Assembly (NCBI RefSeq): GCF_049673105.1
Contig: NZ_JBATXG010000024.1
Span: forward strand, 1 to 64,000
DNA: 64,000 nucleotides
Reading direction: 5' to 3'
Origin: Castellaniella sp049673105
GTDB lineage: Bacteria; Pseudomonadota; Gammaproteobacteria; Burkholderiales; Burkholderiaceae_B
In this document: positions 42,069 to 50,261 of the stretch, in pieces
How the letters are laid out: each line of letters starts with the position of its first letter
Numbering within the stretch: position 1 is the stretch's first letter
Notes under the pieces: model-generated
What the model was told of the DNA's origin: nothing
What the model saw: only the letters and a program-made list of their open reading frames with translations
The model's database searches: none
Position numbers and translations under genes: made by a program

Positions 42069-43670
42069 TCAGACCTCGATGCCCTGCGAGGCCAGATATT
42101 CCTCGTAGGTACCCGGATAGTCGTTCAGGCGACCATCGGGCAGGATCTCGATCACGCGGGTGGCCACGCCGGACACGAACTGCCGGTCGTGCGACACGAA
42201 CACCAAAGTGCCCTGATACTGTTCCATCGCATACTGCAGCGATTCGATGGATTCCATGTCCAGGTGGTTGGTGGGTTCGTCCATCAGCATGACGTTGTGC
42301 CGGCCCAGCATCAGGCGGCCAAAGCTCATGCGGTTTTTTTCACCCCCGGACAGCACCCGGACGGCTTTGGTGATCTCGTCGCCCGAAAACAGCAGGCGGC
42401 CCAATACGGAACGGATGGACTGGTCCTCGTCGCCCGGTTGACGATAATCGGTCAACCAGTCAAACAGGTCGCGGTCGGAATCGAACTGATCGGACACGTC
42501 CTGCGCCATATAGCCGATATCCGCGTTTTCAGACCAGCGCACATGCCCGTCGTCCGGCGCCAGATTGCCCGCCAGCAGACGCAGCAGCGTGGTCTTGCCG
42601 ACCCCGTTGGCGCCGATGATGGCGACCTTCTGGCCGGCCTCGATCATGGTGCTCAGGCCTTTGATGATGGGGCGGTCGTAGGCTTTGGACAGGTCTTCGA
42701 TATGGGCGGCCTGGCGGTGCAGGACCTTGTTGACCTCGAAGCGGATGTAGGGATTCTGGCGCGAGGACGGCTTGACCTGCACGGTCTCGGACTTGATGCG
42801 GTCGATCTGCTTCAGGCGCGACGTGGCCTGGCGGGATTTGGATTTGTTGGCGGCGAAACGGCGCACGAAATCCTGCAATTCGACGACGCGATCCTTGGCC
42901 CGGGCATTGGCGGCCACCTGACGCTCGCGCGCCTGGGTCGAAGCCAGCATGTATTCGTCGTAATTGCCCGGATAGACGCGCAATTCGCCATAATCCAGAT
43001 CCGCCATATGAGTGCAGACCTGGTTCAGGAAGTGGCGGTCGTGGCTGATGATGATCATGGTGCTGTCGTAGCCGTTCAGCACGTTTTCCAGCCAGCGGAT
43101 GGTGTTGATGTCCAGGTTGTTGGTGGGCTCGTCCAGCAACAGCACGTCGGGGTTGGAGAACAGGGCCTGAGCCAGCAGCACGCGCAGTTTCCAGCCAGGA
43201 GCGATTTCGCTCATGGCCAGCTGATGCTGCTCGACGGGAATTTCCAGACCCAGCAGCAGTTCCCCCGCCCGCGCTTCAGCCGTGTAACCGTCGTATTCAG
43301 CGAATTTGCCTTCCAGTTCGGCGGCCCGCATGTAATCGTCTTCGCTGGCATCCGGATTGGCATAGATCGCATCGCGTTCGGCCATGGCCTGCCACATTTC
43401 TACGTGCCCCATCATGACGACGTCCAGCACGCGCACTTCTTCGAAGGCGAATTGGTCCTGGCGCAATTTCCCCAGGCGCACGCCAGGGTCCAGCGCGACG
43501 TTGCCGGCAGACGCTTCCAGATCGCCGCCGATGATCTTCATCAGCGTGGATTTGCCCGAGCCGTTGGCGCCGATCAGGCCATAACGGTTGCCGTCGCCGA
43601 ATTTGACGCTGACGTTCTCGAACAGGGGTTTGGAACCGAACTGAATGGTGAGATTATTGGTGGAGATCAC
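42069..43670 (-). CDS. ABC-F family ATPase, YbiT type
   Basis: A 533-residue soluble protein with two ABC domains and no membrane domain. The first has Walker A GANGSGKST, the degenerate signature SEIAPGWKLRVLLAQ and Walker B DVLLLDEPTNNLDI. The linker is charged (about 240-310). The second has GANGVGKTT, LSGGEKNRMSFG and VMLMDEPTNHLDM. ABC-F proteins act on the ribosome E-site to rescue or regulate translation. The YbiT-like first signature distinguishes it from EttA and Uup. Its substrate state of the ribosome is not known. Confidence 0.93.
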   Translation of the reverse strand: MISTNNLTIQFGSKPLFENVSVKFGDGNRYGLIGANGSGKSTLMKIIGGDLEASAGNVALDPGVRLGKLRQDQFAFEEVRVLDVVMMGHVEMWQAMAERDAIYANPDASEDDYMRAAELEGKFAEYDGYTAEARAGELLLGLEIPVEQHQLAMSEIAPGWKLRVLLAQALFSNPDVLLLDEPTNNLDINTIRWLENVLNGYDSTMIIISHDRHFLNQVCTHMADLDYGELRVYPGNYDEYMLASTQARERQVAANARAKDRVVELQDFVRRFAANKSKSRQATSRLKQIDRIKSETVQVKPSSRQNPYIRFEVNKVLHRQAAHIEDLSKAYDRPIIKGLSTMIEAGQKVAIIGANGVGKTTLLRLLAGNLAPDDGHVRWSENADIGYMAQDVSDQFDSDRDLFDWLTDYRQPGDEDQSIRSVLGRLLFSGDEITKAVRVLSGGEKNRMSFGRLMLGRHNVMLMDEPTNHLDMESIESLQYAMEQYQGTLVFVSHDRQFVSGVATRVIEILPDGRLNDYPGTYEEYLASQGIEV

Positions 43671-43856
43671 GGTGGATGGCTTGGAAAATAAGAATCAAGA
43701 TAACCTGGCATTCTAACTGACGATTCTACAGACCCCAGCACAAACCGCAGCCAAGGCTGGAATCCTGAAACATTTCGGCTTCATCTTGCATCTATTGTGC
43801 AAGAACGCGGCGCCGAGCAGTGTGCCGCTCAATAAACCCGACTCAGGAGATTTCAC

Positions 43857-44195
43857 ATGCTGACTGCCGCCCTTATCATTTTCGCCATTGCCGCTCTGGG
43901 CGGCCTGGTGCTTGCCGCGCACGTGCTGCGCAACAAATTCGCTCCCTGGGCCCTATCAGCGCTGCACGCGCTGCTGGGCGCCATCGGCCTGATCCTGTTG
44001 ATCATCATGCTGGTGCAGGGCAACACCGCCCAACAGGTTCTCGCAGGTTTCGTCATTTTGCTGATCGCCGCCCTGGGCGGGTTTTTCCTGGCGTCCTTCC
44101 ACCTGCGCAAACAGCTGCCGCCGAAAGCCGTTGTCATCCTGCACGCCGCGCTGGCCGTCATCGGTTTCCTGACCTTGTTCAGCCTGGTGCTGTAA
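43857..44195 (+). CDS. Small four-helix membrane protein with an internal duplication
   Basis: A 112-residue hydrophobic protein with four predicted helices (about 3-22, 31-54, 60-80, 92-112). Its halves align: IAALGGLVLAAHVLRNKFAP then ALSALHALLGAIGLILL against IAALGGFFLASFHLRKQLPP then AVVILHAALAVIGFLTL. Each half carries two histidines in matching helices (about His22 and His37; His82 and His96). The ATG at 43857 follows CAGGAG. No known family is recognised. It is 4 bp from a DUF2231 gene, with which it must act. Confidence 0.75.
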   Translation: MLTAALIIFAIAALGGLVLAAHVLRNKFAPWALSALHALLGAIGLILLIIMLVQGNTAQQVLAGFVILLIAALGGFFLASFHLRKQLPPKAVVILHAALAVIGFLTLFSLVL

Positions 44196-44199
44196 CGCC

Positions 44200-44607
44200 A
44201 TGCGCCATCCTCTGCACCCCGCCCTGGTCCACTTCCCTGTGGCCTGTTGGTCGCTGGCCGTCGTCAGCGATCTGGCCAGCCTGTGGGTGGGCGAAGCCGC
44301 CTGGCGTTGGTCGGCAGGCCTGCTGGCGATCGGCTGCGTCACGGCGCTGGCCGCCATGCTGGCCGGTCTCATGGAGCTTGCCCGCATACCCGATGGTCCC
44401 GCGCTGCGCGACACCTACTGGCACATGGGCATCATGCTGGCCGCGTTCGCCCTGTTCACCGCTCGCTTGCTGACCGGGCTGGATCAATTGCAGCCGCTGG
44501 CGCCGGGATGGCCGGCGCTGCTGCTGGACGTGGCCGGCTTCATCGCACTGGCCATCGGCGGGTGGCTCGGAGGCCGCCTGGTGTACGGCCACGGCATCGG
44601 ACGCTAA
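44200..44607 (+). CDS. DUF2231 membrane protein
   Basis: A 135-residue inner-membrane protein with four predicted helices. The N-terminus MRHPLHPALVHFPVACWSLA is the DUF2231 hallmark (HPxxVHFP, His3, His6 and His11), with a second histidine region RDTYWHMGIMLAAF. Family members are predicted membrane proteins of unknown function, some linked to redox or haem proteins. It begins 4 bp after the small duplicated membrane protein, so the two form an operon, and converges on the tadA-ldcA gene. Confidence 0.85.
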   Translation: MRHPLHPALVHFPVACWSLAVVSDLASLWVGEAAWRWSAGLLAIGCVTALAAMLAGLMELARIPDGPALRDTYWHMGIMLAAFALFTARLLTGLDQLQPLAPGWPALLLDVAGFIALAIGGWLGGRLVYGHGIGR

Positions 44608-44626
44608 CTACAAGGCCTGGCTGCGA

Positions 44627-46210
44627 TCAGTGCTCGTGTTCCTGCAGCACCAGATGCGCCATGCCATCTTCGGTCGCGATGCCGACGCGGGCGCCCACCG
44701 GCAAAGTAGCTTTGACTTTGACATGCCCGTATGGCAGACCGGTGATGACGGGGACCTTGACCGTGGCGCGCAGCCAGCGCACGACGGAATGCATGTCGTA
44801 GCCCTGGTCGTGCGGTGCAAGGCGATAGTCCGTGAACTGGCCCAGCACGATGGCGCGCTGCTTTTCCAACACGCCGGCGTGCCAAAGCTGGGTCAACATG
44901 CGCTCGATGCGATAAGGGTGTTCGCCGACGTCTTCCAGGAACAGGATGCCGCCTTGAATGTCCGGCAGATAAGGCGTGCCGATCAGAGAGGCCACCATGG
45001 CCAGATTACCGCCCCACAGGATGCCGCGCGCATCCACCGGATCAGCGTCCGGAGATTCGAAACTGAGAATTTCCAGTTCACCTGACAGGGTCTCCTGGAA
45101 CAGAGCCTGGGTCAGATCGTCCACTTTCTTGCCGCCAAAGTCGAAGATCGCCGTCGGACCGGCCAGGCTGACCGCGCCGGTGCGCGCCAGCAAGGCCAGG
45201 CTGAAGGCGGTGAAATCGCTCTGGCCGATGAAGGTCTTGCCGCTGTCCGCCACGGCTTGCCAGTCGATGTACGGCAGCAGACGGCTCAGGCCATAGCCGC
45301 CCCGGGTCGCCATGACGACCGGATGCTTCTGCTTCAGGGCGCGCTGGATGGAAGCCAGACGCTGGTTGTCAGTGCCAGCGAAGCGTTCGTGTACAGCCAG
45401 GGCCGTGCGGTCGACTGCAACGCGAAAGCCCATGGCGCGCAGCCGCTCCATGGCCAGATCCAGCATGGCGGGATCGGCGACGGCGCCGGAGGGCGAGAAC
45501 AGATAAATACCCGAAGGTTGTTCGTGCACGTGATGTTCGCCACAATCGGGATCGCCACAGACCAGGTGCGTGTGTTCGCTAGCAATGACCGGACTGGACG
45601 CCGGCTGGGCGGGCGCTGGTTTCTGTTTGGGCATATCAGAATGATCCTGGGAAGGAGAAGAAGGGATCGCGCGGGCAGCTTTGCGCCGAACGCGAAAGAA
45701 TTCACGCAGCAATTCACCGCAGGCATCGGCCTGGATACCACCGCGCACGACGGCATGATGGTTCAAGCGCGACTGCTGGCTAAGATCCACGACCCCGCCG
45801 CAGGCGCCTGTCTTGGGATCGGCAGCGCCATAGACGATGTCCGCCAGCCGTGCATGAAACATGGCGCCTAGGCACATCGCGCAGGGTTCCAGCGTGACAA
45901 ACAGCCGCGCGCCGGACAAACGGTAATTATCCAGGCTGCGGGCAGCAGCCCGCAAGGCGACGATTTCAGCATGCGCCGTCGGGTCGCGATCCAGGATGGT
46001 GCGGTTATGGCCGATCGCCAGCAGACGGCCTTCCGCGTCCAGCACCACGGCCCCGACCGGGACCTCGCCCAGATCGGCGGCCAAACGGGCCTGCCCCAGG
46101 GCCAGAGACATGGCGGCGGCATCATCCAGCAGGGGGCCGACTTCGCCAGGGCCGCCGCTGGCTGCGACGACGGCCACGTCCGACGCGGTTCGAGCAGGAT
46201 GCCTAGCCAC
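44627..46210 (-). CDS. tadA-ldcA: One continuous frame joining tRNA adenosine deaminase TadA and LD-carboxypeptidase LdcA
   Basis: 527 codons without a stop. Residues about 1-190 are TadA (wobble A34-to-I deaminase): zinc site His80-Ala-Glu82 in PTAHAEIVALR and EPCAMC with Cys110 and Cys113. Residues about 193-527 are an S66-family LD-carboxypeptidase (murein tripeptide recycling): RGGYGLSRLLPYIDW, nucleophile serine in FIGQSDFTAF and the catalytic histidine in LPYGHVKVKATLPVGARVG. Between them lies a His/Cys-rich stretch, HTHLVCGDPDCGEHHVHE. An ATG at 45634 (MPKQKPAPAQ) with a weak AGGAT upstream could start a separate 335-residue LdcA. The 5' end overlaps the HAD gene by 8 bp. Fusion or two genes is unsettled. 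Confidence 0.85.
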   Translation of the reverse strand: MARHPARTASDVAVVAASGGPGEVGPLLDDAAAMSLALGQARLAADLGEVPVGAVVLDAEGRLLAIGHNRTILDRDPTAHAEIVALRAAARSLDNYRLSGARLFVTLEPCAMCLGAMFHARLADIVYGAADPKTGACGGVVDLSQQSRLNHHAVVRGGIQADACGELLREFFRVRRKAARAIPSSPSQDHSDMPKQKPAPAQPASSPVIASEHTHLVCGDPDCGEHHVHEQPSGIYLFSPSGAVADPAMLDLAMERLRAMGFRVAVDRTALAVHERFAGTDNQRLASIQRALKQKHPVVMATRGGYGLSRLLPYIDWQAVADSGKTFIGQSDFTAFSLALLARTGAVSLAGPTAIFDFGGKKVDDLTQALFQETLSGELEILSFESPDADPVDARGILWGGNLAMVASLIGTPYLPDIQGGILFLEDVGEHPYRIERMLTQLWHAGVLEKQRAIVLGQFTDYRLAPHDQGYDMHSVVRWLRATVKVPVITGLPYGHVKVKATLPVGARVGIATEDGMAHLVLQEHEH

Positions 46211-47051
46211 GATAGGTGCGCGCCTTCAGCACGATCTTGGACGCCAGGCTTTCGACGGCGGCCTCCAGCCATTGATAGAGTTCGGCGTCTTCGCCGAAGC
46301 GGGCCTGATTCAGATTCGATACCCGACCGTCTTCGATGAACCCCCAGGCGCGGCTGCGCTTTTCCTTGTGGCGCGGGTCCCAGACGCCGAAGGCCACGCC
46401 GCCCGAGCGGCGGATCAGGGAAAAGCAGGGAATGTCGGTATAGCCGTCGCCCACGAAAATCATCTGATCGAACGGCACGCGCAGCTTGTCGGCGTCGATT
46501 TTGCGATTGACCTCGAAAGGTTGATTGCGCGATCCCGGCCCGATCATGCCCTTCTGGATGTGAAACAGGTAGCGGGTCTTGTCCGTGAAACTGACGATGC
46601 GACGCGGAAAATCGATCGCGCCCGCTGCATCATAGTGGAATTCGGATGCCCAGATGTCGGCAAACTGCCCGGCAATCCGGGTGCTGCGCAGCACATCACC
46701 AATGCCGCTGGAAATCAGGTAGAACTCCAGCTGCACCGTGGGGTGCGCCTGGCGCAGGCGCACGCGCAGCCGCTCGAACAAGGTTTCCACCCCTTCGTGC
46801 AGCGGCAGGCGGCGCCCCCAGTCCTGCAAGCGCTCGCGGGTAATGCGATGCTGCGGATCGGTGCGGGACAGTTCCAGCATGCGGTACAGATAGGCAGGGA
46901 CCGGGTCCCAGTCGTGTTGGCTTAACAAGGGCCCCACGCTGTCACGCCAGAAAGCGGTGACATCCACCCCCATTTCCTGCAGAAACCCCGAGGTGCTGTC
47001 CGGCGCCAAGGTATCGTCGAAATCGAAAACCAGTGCAATCACATCAGCCAT
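46203..47051 (-). CDS. HAD-superfamily phosphatase-like protein
   Basis: A 282-residue protein. The HAD nucleophile motif is DFDDTLAPDS (Asp10, Asp12), motif II is LISSGIGD and motif IV is FVGDGYTDIPCFSLI, so the catalytic set is present. It has an unusual helical cap and a C-terminal region with WDPRHKEKRSRAWGF. No specific substrate family is recognised; such proteins are often annotated as HAD-IB or haloacid dehalogenase-like hydrolases. It lies 3 bp after nnrE/nnrD and overlaps tadA, within a tight operon. Confidence 0.82.
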   Translation of the reverse strand: MADVIALVFDFDDTLAPDSTSGFLQEMGVDVTAFWRDSVGPLLSQHDWDPVPAYLYRMLELSRTDPQHRITRERLQDWGRRLPLHEGVETLFERLRVRLRQAHPTVQLEFYLISSGIGDVLRSTRIAGQFADIWASEFHYDAAGAIDFPRRIVSFTDKTRYLFHIQKGMIGPGSRNQPFEVNRKIDADKLRVPFDQMIFVGDGYTDIPCFSLIRRSGGVAFGVWDPRHKEKRSRAWGFIEDGRVSNLNQARFGEDAELYQWLEAAVESLASKIVLKARTYRG

Positions 47052-47054
47052 GAG

Positions 47055-48548
47055 TCATTCCGTTCGATAGTCGGCCAGCCGCGCCAGGGATGCCAGAGCG
47101 GACGGCAACGCAGCGGGCAGATCTTCCGCCAGCAGCCCCCAGCCCAATTGATCGGCGGCCAGGCCATGCAGCCAGACGGCAGCGCACGCCGCCTCGAAGG
47201 CCGGCATGCCGGCGGCCAGCAAGCCCGCAATGCAACCGGCCAACACATCCCCCGCCCCCGCTGTCGCCAGCGTGGGCGGCGCATTGTCATTGATCGCGCA
47301 CCGCCCATCTGCTGCGGCAATGACGGTGTCGGCGCCCTTGAGTACCAGCATAGCGCCGCTGCGCTGCGCGGCGGCGCGTGCGCGGCTGAGCTTGTCACCA
47401 GACACGGCAAACAGGCGGGCGAATTCGCCTTCGTGTGGCGTCAGAACGCACCGGGCATGCAGCGCGTCGAGCAGCACGGCAGGATGATCCGCAAACACAC
47501 TGAGCGCATCCGCATCCAGCACGCAGGGCCGCCCGGTCGCCAGCAGCGCCAGAACCTGCCGCCTGGCCGCATCGGAGCGCCCCAGGCCGGGGCCGATCAG
47601 CAGCGCATTGCGCCGGGGGTCGGCCAAGGCCTGATCCAGGCGCTCGTCCTGAGGCAGGGGTTCCACCATCACGGACGTCAGCGCCGCCGCCTGCACCGCC
47701 CAGCCTGCCGGCGGCACGGCCAGCGTCACCAGGCCGGCGCCGATACGGGCAGCCGCCAGACAAGCCAGGCGGCTGGCGCCCAGCATCACGGCGCCGCCGA
47801 TCACCAGCACATGGCCGCGCCGGTATTTGTGATCGCCCGCCCCCGGCCAGGGAAAGCGCGACAGCCACAGATCGGGGGCATTCGCCCAGACCTGCGCGGC
47901 AATCGGTCCCAGCACTGCGTCGGGGATGCCGATGTCGGCGCAATGCAGCTCGCCGCACAGCGTGCGGCCCGGCAGCAGCAAATGGCCGGGTTTGCGGCGG
48001 AAAAAAGTGACGGTCAGGTCGGCCCGAATGGCCGCGCCTGGGCACTGGCCGGTGGCGCCGTCCAGGCCCGTAGGAACATCGATCGCGCACACCGGCGCGC
48101 CGGAGGCATTGACGGCCTGGATCACCGCATCCAGCGCGGCGTCGGGCGCACGGCTAAGCCCCGCCCCCAAGAGCGCATCGACGATCAGCCCGGCCTGCGC
48201 CACGACAGCGGGATCGATAGCGTCGACCGGCCCGGTCCACCGCTGAGCCGCCCAGGCTGCATCCCCCCGCAAGGCAGCGCGGTCCCCCATCAACGCGACG
48301 CGCACCGGCCAGCCAGCCGCCTGCAGCAGCCGGGCGGCGACGAAACCGTCGCCGCCGTTATTGCCGGGACCGCACAGCACGAGAACCGGTCTTGCCTGCC
48401 AACGGCGCTGGATCGCCTGCGCTACTGCGGCGCCGGCAGCCTCCATCAGACGCGTCCCCGGCACCCCGGCAGCCGCAGCCGCCCGGTCCGCCGCCGTCAT
48501 CTGGGTGGGACTGAGCAGGATGCCGGCAGAGTCAGCGGGCGTATTCAT
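47055..48548 (-). CDS. nnr: Bifunctional NAD(P)HX epimerase/dehydratase
   Basis: A 497-residue metabolite-repair enzyme. The N-terminal NnrE epimerase (about 1-215) has VLVLCGPGNNGGDGFVAARL and IVDALLGAGLSRAPDAALD. The C-terminal NnrD dehydratase (about 230-495) has RRGHVLVIGG, NALLIGPGLGRSD, VLDADALSVF, VLTPHEGEFARLF and LATAGAGDVLAGCIAGLLAA. Together they restore hydrated NAD(P)H. Its ATG overlaps the stop of the acyl-CoA ligase (ATGA), and the HAD gene follows 3 bp later. Confidence 0.95.
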   Translation of the reverse strand: MNTPADSAGILLSPTQMTAADRAAAAAGVPGTRLMEAAGAAVAQAIQRRWQARPVLVLCGPGNNGGDGFVAARLLQAAGWPVRVALMGDRAALRGDAAWAAQRWTGPVDAIDPAVVAQAGLIVDALLGAGLSRAPDAALDAVIQAVNASGAPVCAIDVPTGLDGATGQCPGAAIRADLTVTFFRRKPGHLLLPGRTLCGELHCADIGIPDAVLGPIAAQVWANAPDLWLSRFPWPGAGDHKYRRGHVLVIGGAVMLGASRLACLAAARIGAGLVTLAVPPAGWAVQAAALTSVMVEPLPQDERLDQALADPRRNALLIGPGLGRSDAARRQVLALLATGRPCVLDADALSVFADHPAVLLDALHARCVLTPHEGEFARLFAVSGDKLSRARAAAQRSGAMLVLKGADTVIAAADGRCAINDNAPPTLATAGAGDVLAGCIAGLLAAGMPAFEAACAAVWLHGLAADQLGWGLLAEDLPAALPSALASLARLADYRTE

Positions 48549-50191
48549 GCGGCGCCGACGGCTCGCTGACGCAGTTCGAACTTCTGGATCTTGCCGGTGG
48601 ATGTCTTGGGCAATTCGCCGAAGATCACCAGCCTAGGCACCTTGTAGCCCGCCAGGTGGGCCTTGCAATGCGCCACGATGTCCTCGGCGCTGACCTGCGC
48701 ATCCGCCTTGAGCTCGACGAAGGCGCAGGGCGTTTCCCCCCAACGTTCGTCGGGCCGCGCCACGACGGCAGCGGCCAGTACGGCGGGATGCCGGTACAGG
48801 ACGTCCTCGACTTCGATCGAGGAAATGTTTTCCCCTCCGGAAATGATGATGTCCTTGGACCGGTCCTTGATCTTGATGTAGCCATCCGGATCCATGACGG
48901 CCAGATCGCCGCTGCGAAACCAGCCACCCGCGAAGGCTTCCTGGGTGGCCTGAGGATTCTTCAGATAGCCTTTCATGCAGATATTGCCCTGGAACATGAT
49001 CTCGCCCATGGTCTGTCCATCGGCAGGGACCGGTTGCAGCGTGGCCGGATCCAGCACACTGGCGGCTTTTTCCAGGTGGTAGCGCACCCCCTGGCGGGCA
49101 TTCAGGCGCGCCCGTTCGCCTATATCCAGCGCATCCCAATCCGCGTGTTTGGCGCACACAGTCGCCGGCCCGTAGACTTCGGTCAGGCCGTAGACGTGGG
49201 TCAGATCGATGCCCAGGGATTCCATGCCCTCGATCATCGACGCGGGCGGCGCAGCGCCGGCCACCATGGCGCTGATGCCGGCGGGAATCCGGTCCCGCAG
49301 CGCCTGCGGGGCATTGACCAGCATGCTCTGCACGATGGGGGCGCCGCAATAATGCGTGACGCCATGTTCCACCATGCGATCGATCATGGCGGCGGCTTCC
49401 ACCCGCCGCAAGCAGATATTGACCCCGGCGCGGGCAGCCACGGTCCAGGGGAAGCACCAGCCATTGCAATGGAACATGGGCAGCGTCCACAGATAGACGG
49501 CATGCTTGGGCATGTCCCATTCCAGGATATTCGAGACCGCATTGATGGCGGCGCCCCGGTGGTGATAAACCACACCTTTGGGGTTGCCAGTGGTGCCGCT
49601 GGTGTAATTCAGGGAAATCGCATCCCATTCGGAGATGGGCATATGCCAGGCGTATGCGGGATCGCCCCCGGCCAGCAGTGTCTCGTAATCCAGCGAGCCG
49701 ATGATCTCGCCTGGACCGTCGTACAGGGGATCATCGGCGTCGATGACCAGGATGGGGTCAGCGCGCGTGCGCAGCGCCAGCGCCTGTGCCATGACACGGG
49801 AAAACTCCCGATCCACGATGACGACGCGGGCTTCTCCGTGATCCAGCATGAAGGCCAGAGCCTGGGCATCCAGGCGGGTATTCAGCGTATTGAGCACCGC
49901 CCCGCACATAGGCACCCCGAAATGGGCTTCGACCATAGCCGGCACATTGGGCAGCATGACGGCCACCGTCTGCCCGCGACCGATACCCCTGCCCTGAAGC
50001 GCGCTGGCCAGGCGGCGGCAGCGGCTGTAGAGATCGGCCCAGGTACGGCGGATGGTCGATGCGCCCAGGCCATGCACCACCGCCAGGCGCTGCGGGTAGA
50101 TATCCGCGGCGCGTTCGAGATACAGCAGCGGCGTCAGGGGCGAGAAATTGGCGGCGGTTTGTGGCAGATCCTGATCGTAGATTGAAGTCAT
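48545..50191 (-). CDS. Acyl-CoA synthetase (AMP-binding, medium/long-chain or acyl-carboxylate type)
   Basis: A 548-residue ANL-superfamily ligase. The P-loop is LNYTSGTTGNPKGVVYHHRG, then VYGLTEVYGPATVC, GWFRSGDLAVMDPDGYIKIK, DRSKDIIISGGENISSIEVE and the C-terminal catalytic lysine in PKTSTGKIQKFELR. The substrate (fatty acid or aromatic/short acid) cannot be told from sequence alone. The start ATG at 50191 has GGAGA upstream. It heads the overlapping operon ligase-nnr-HAD-tadA/ldcA. Confidence 0.92.
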   Translation of the reverse strand: MTSIYDQDLPQTAANFSPLTPLLYLERAADIYPQRLAVVHGLGASTIRRTWADLYSRCRRLASALQGRGIGRGQTVAVMLPNVPAMVEAHFGVPMCGAVLNTLNTRLDAQALAFMLDHGEARVVIVDREFSRVMAQALALRTRADPILVIDADDPLYDGPGEIIGSLDYETLLAGGDPAYAWHMPISEWDAISLNYTSGTTGNPKGVVYHHRGAAINAVSNILEWDMPKHAVYLWTLPMFHCNGWCFPWTVAARAGVNICLRRVEAAAMIDRMVEHGVTHYCGAPIVQSMLVNAPQALRDRIPAGISAMVAGAAPPASMIEGMESLGIDLTHVYGLTEVYGPATVCAKHADWDALDIGERARLNARQGVRYHLEKAASVLDPATLQPVPADGQTMGEIMFQGNICMKGYLKNPQATQEAFAGGWFRSGDLAVMDPDGYIKIKDRSKDIIISGGENISSIEVEDVLYRHPAVLAAAVVARPDERWGETPCAFVELKADAQVSAEDIVAHCKAHLAGYKVPRLVIFGELPKTSTGKIQKFELRQRAVGAA

Positions 50192-50261
50192 GACGGTCTC
50201 CTTCAGCTAGCGTCATTTTAGCGGCGCGACGCGGATGATCCATCTGCGCTGGCGCAAATCG

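Noticed and set aside
42054..43691. A 545-codon open frame on the + strand
   Set aside because: Mirror of the ABC-F gene, which has intact Walker and signature motifs.
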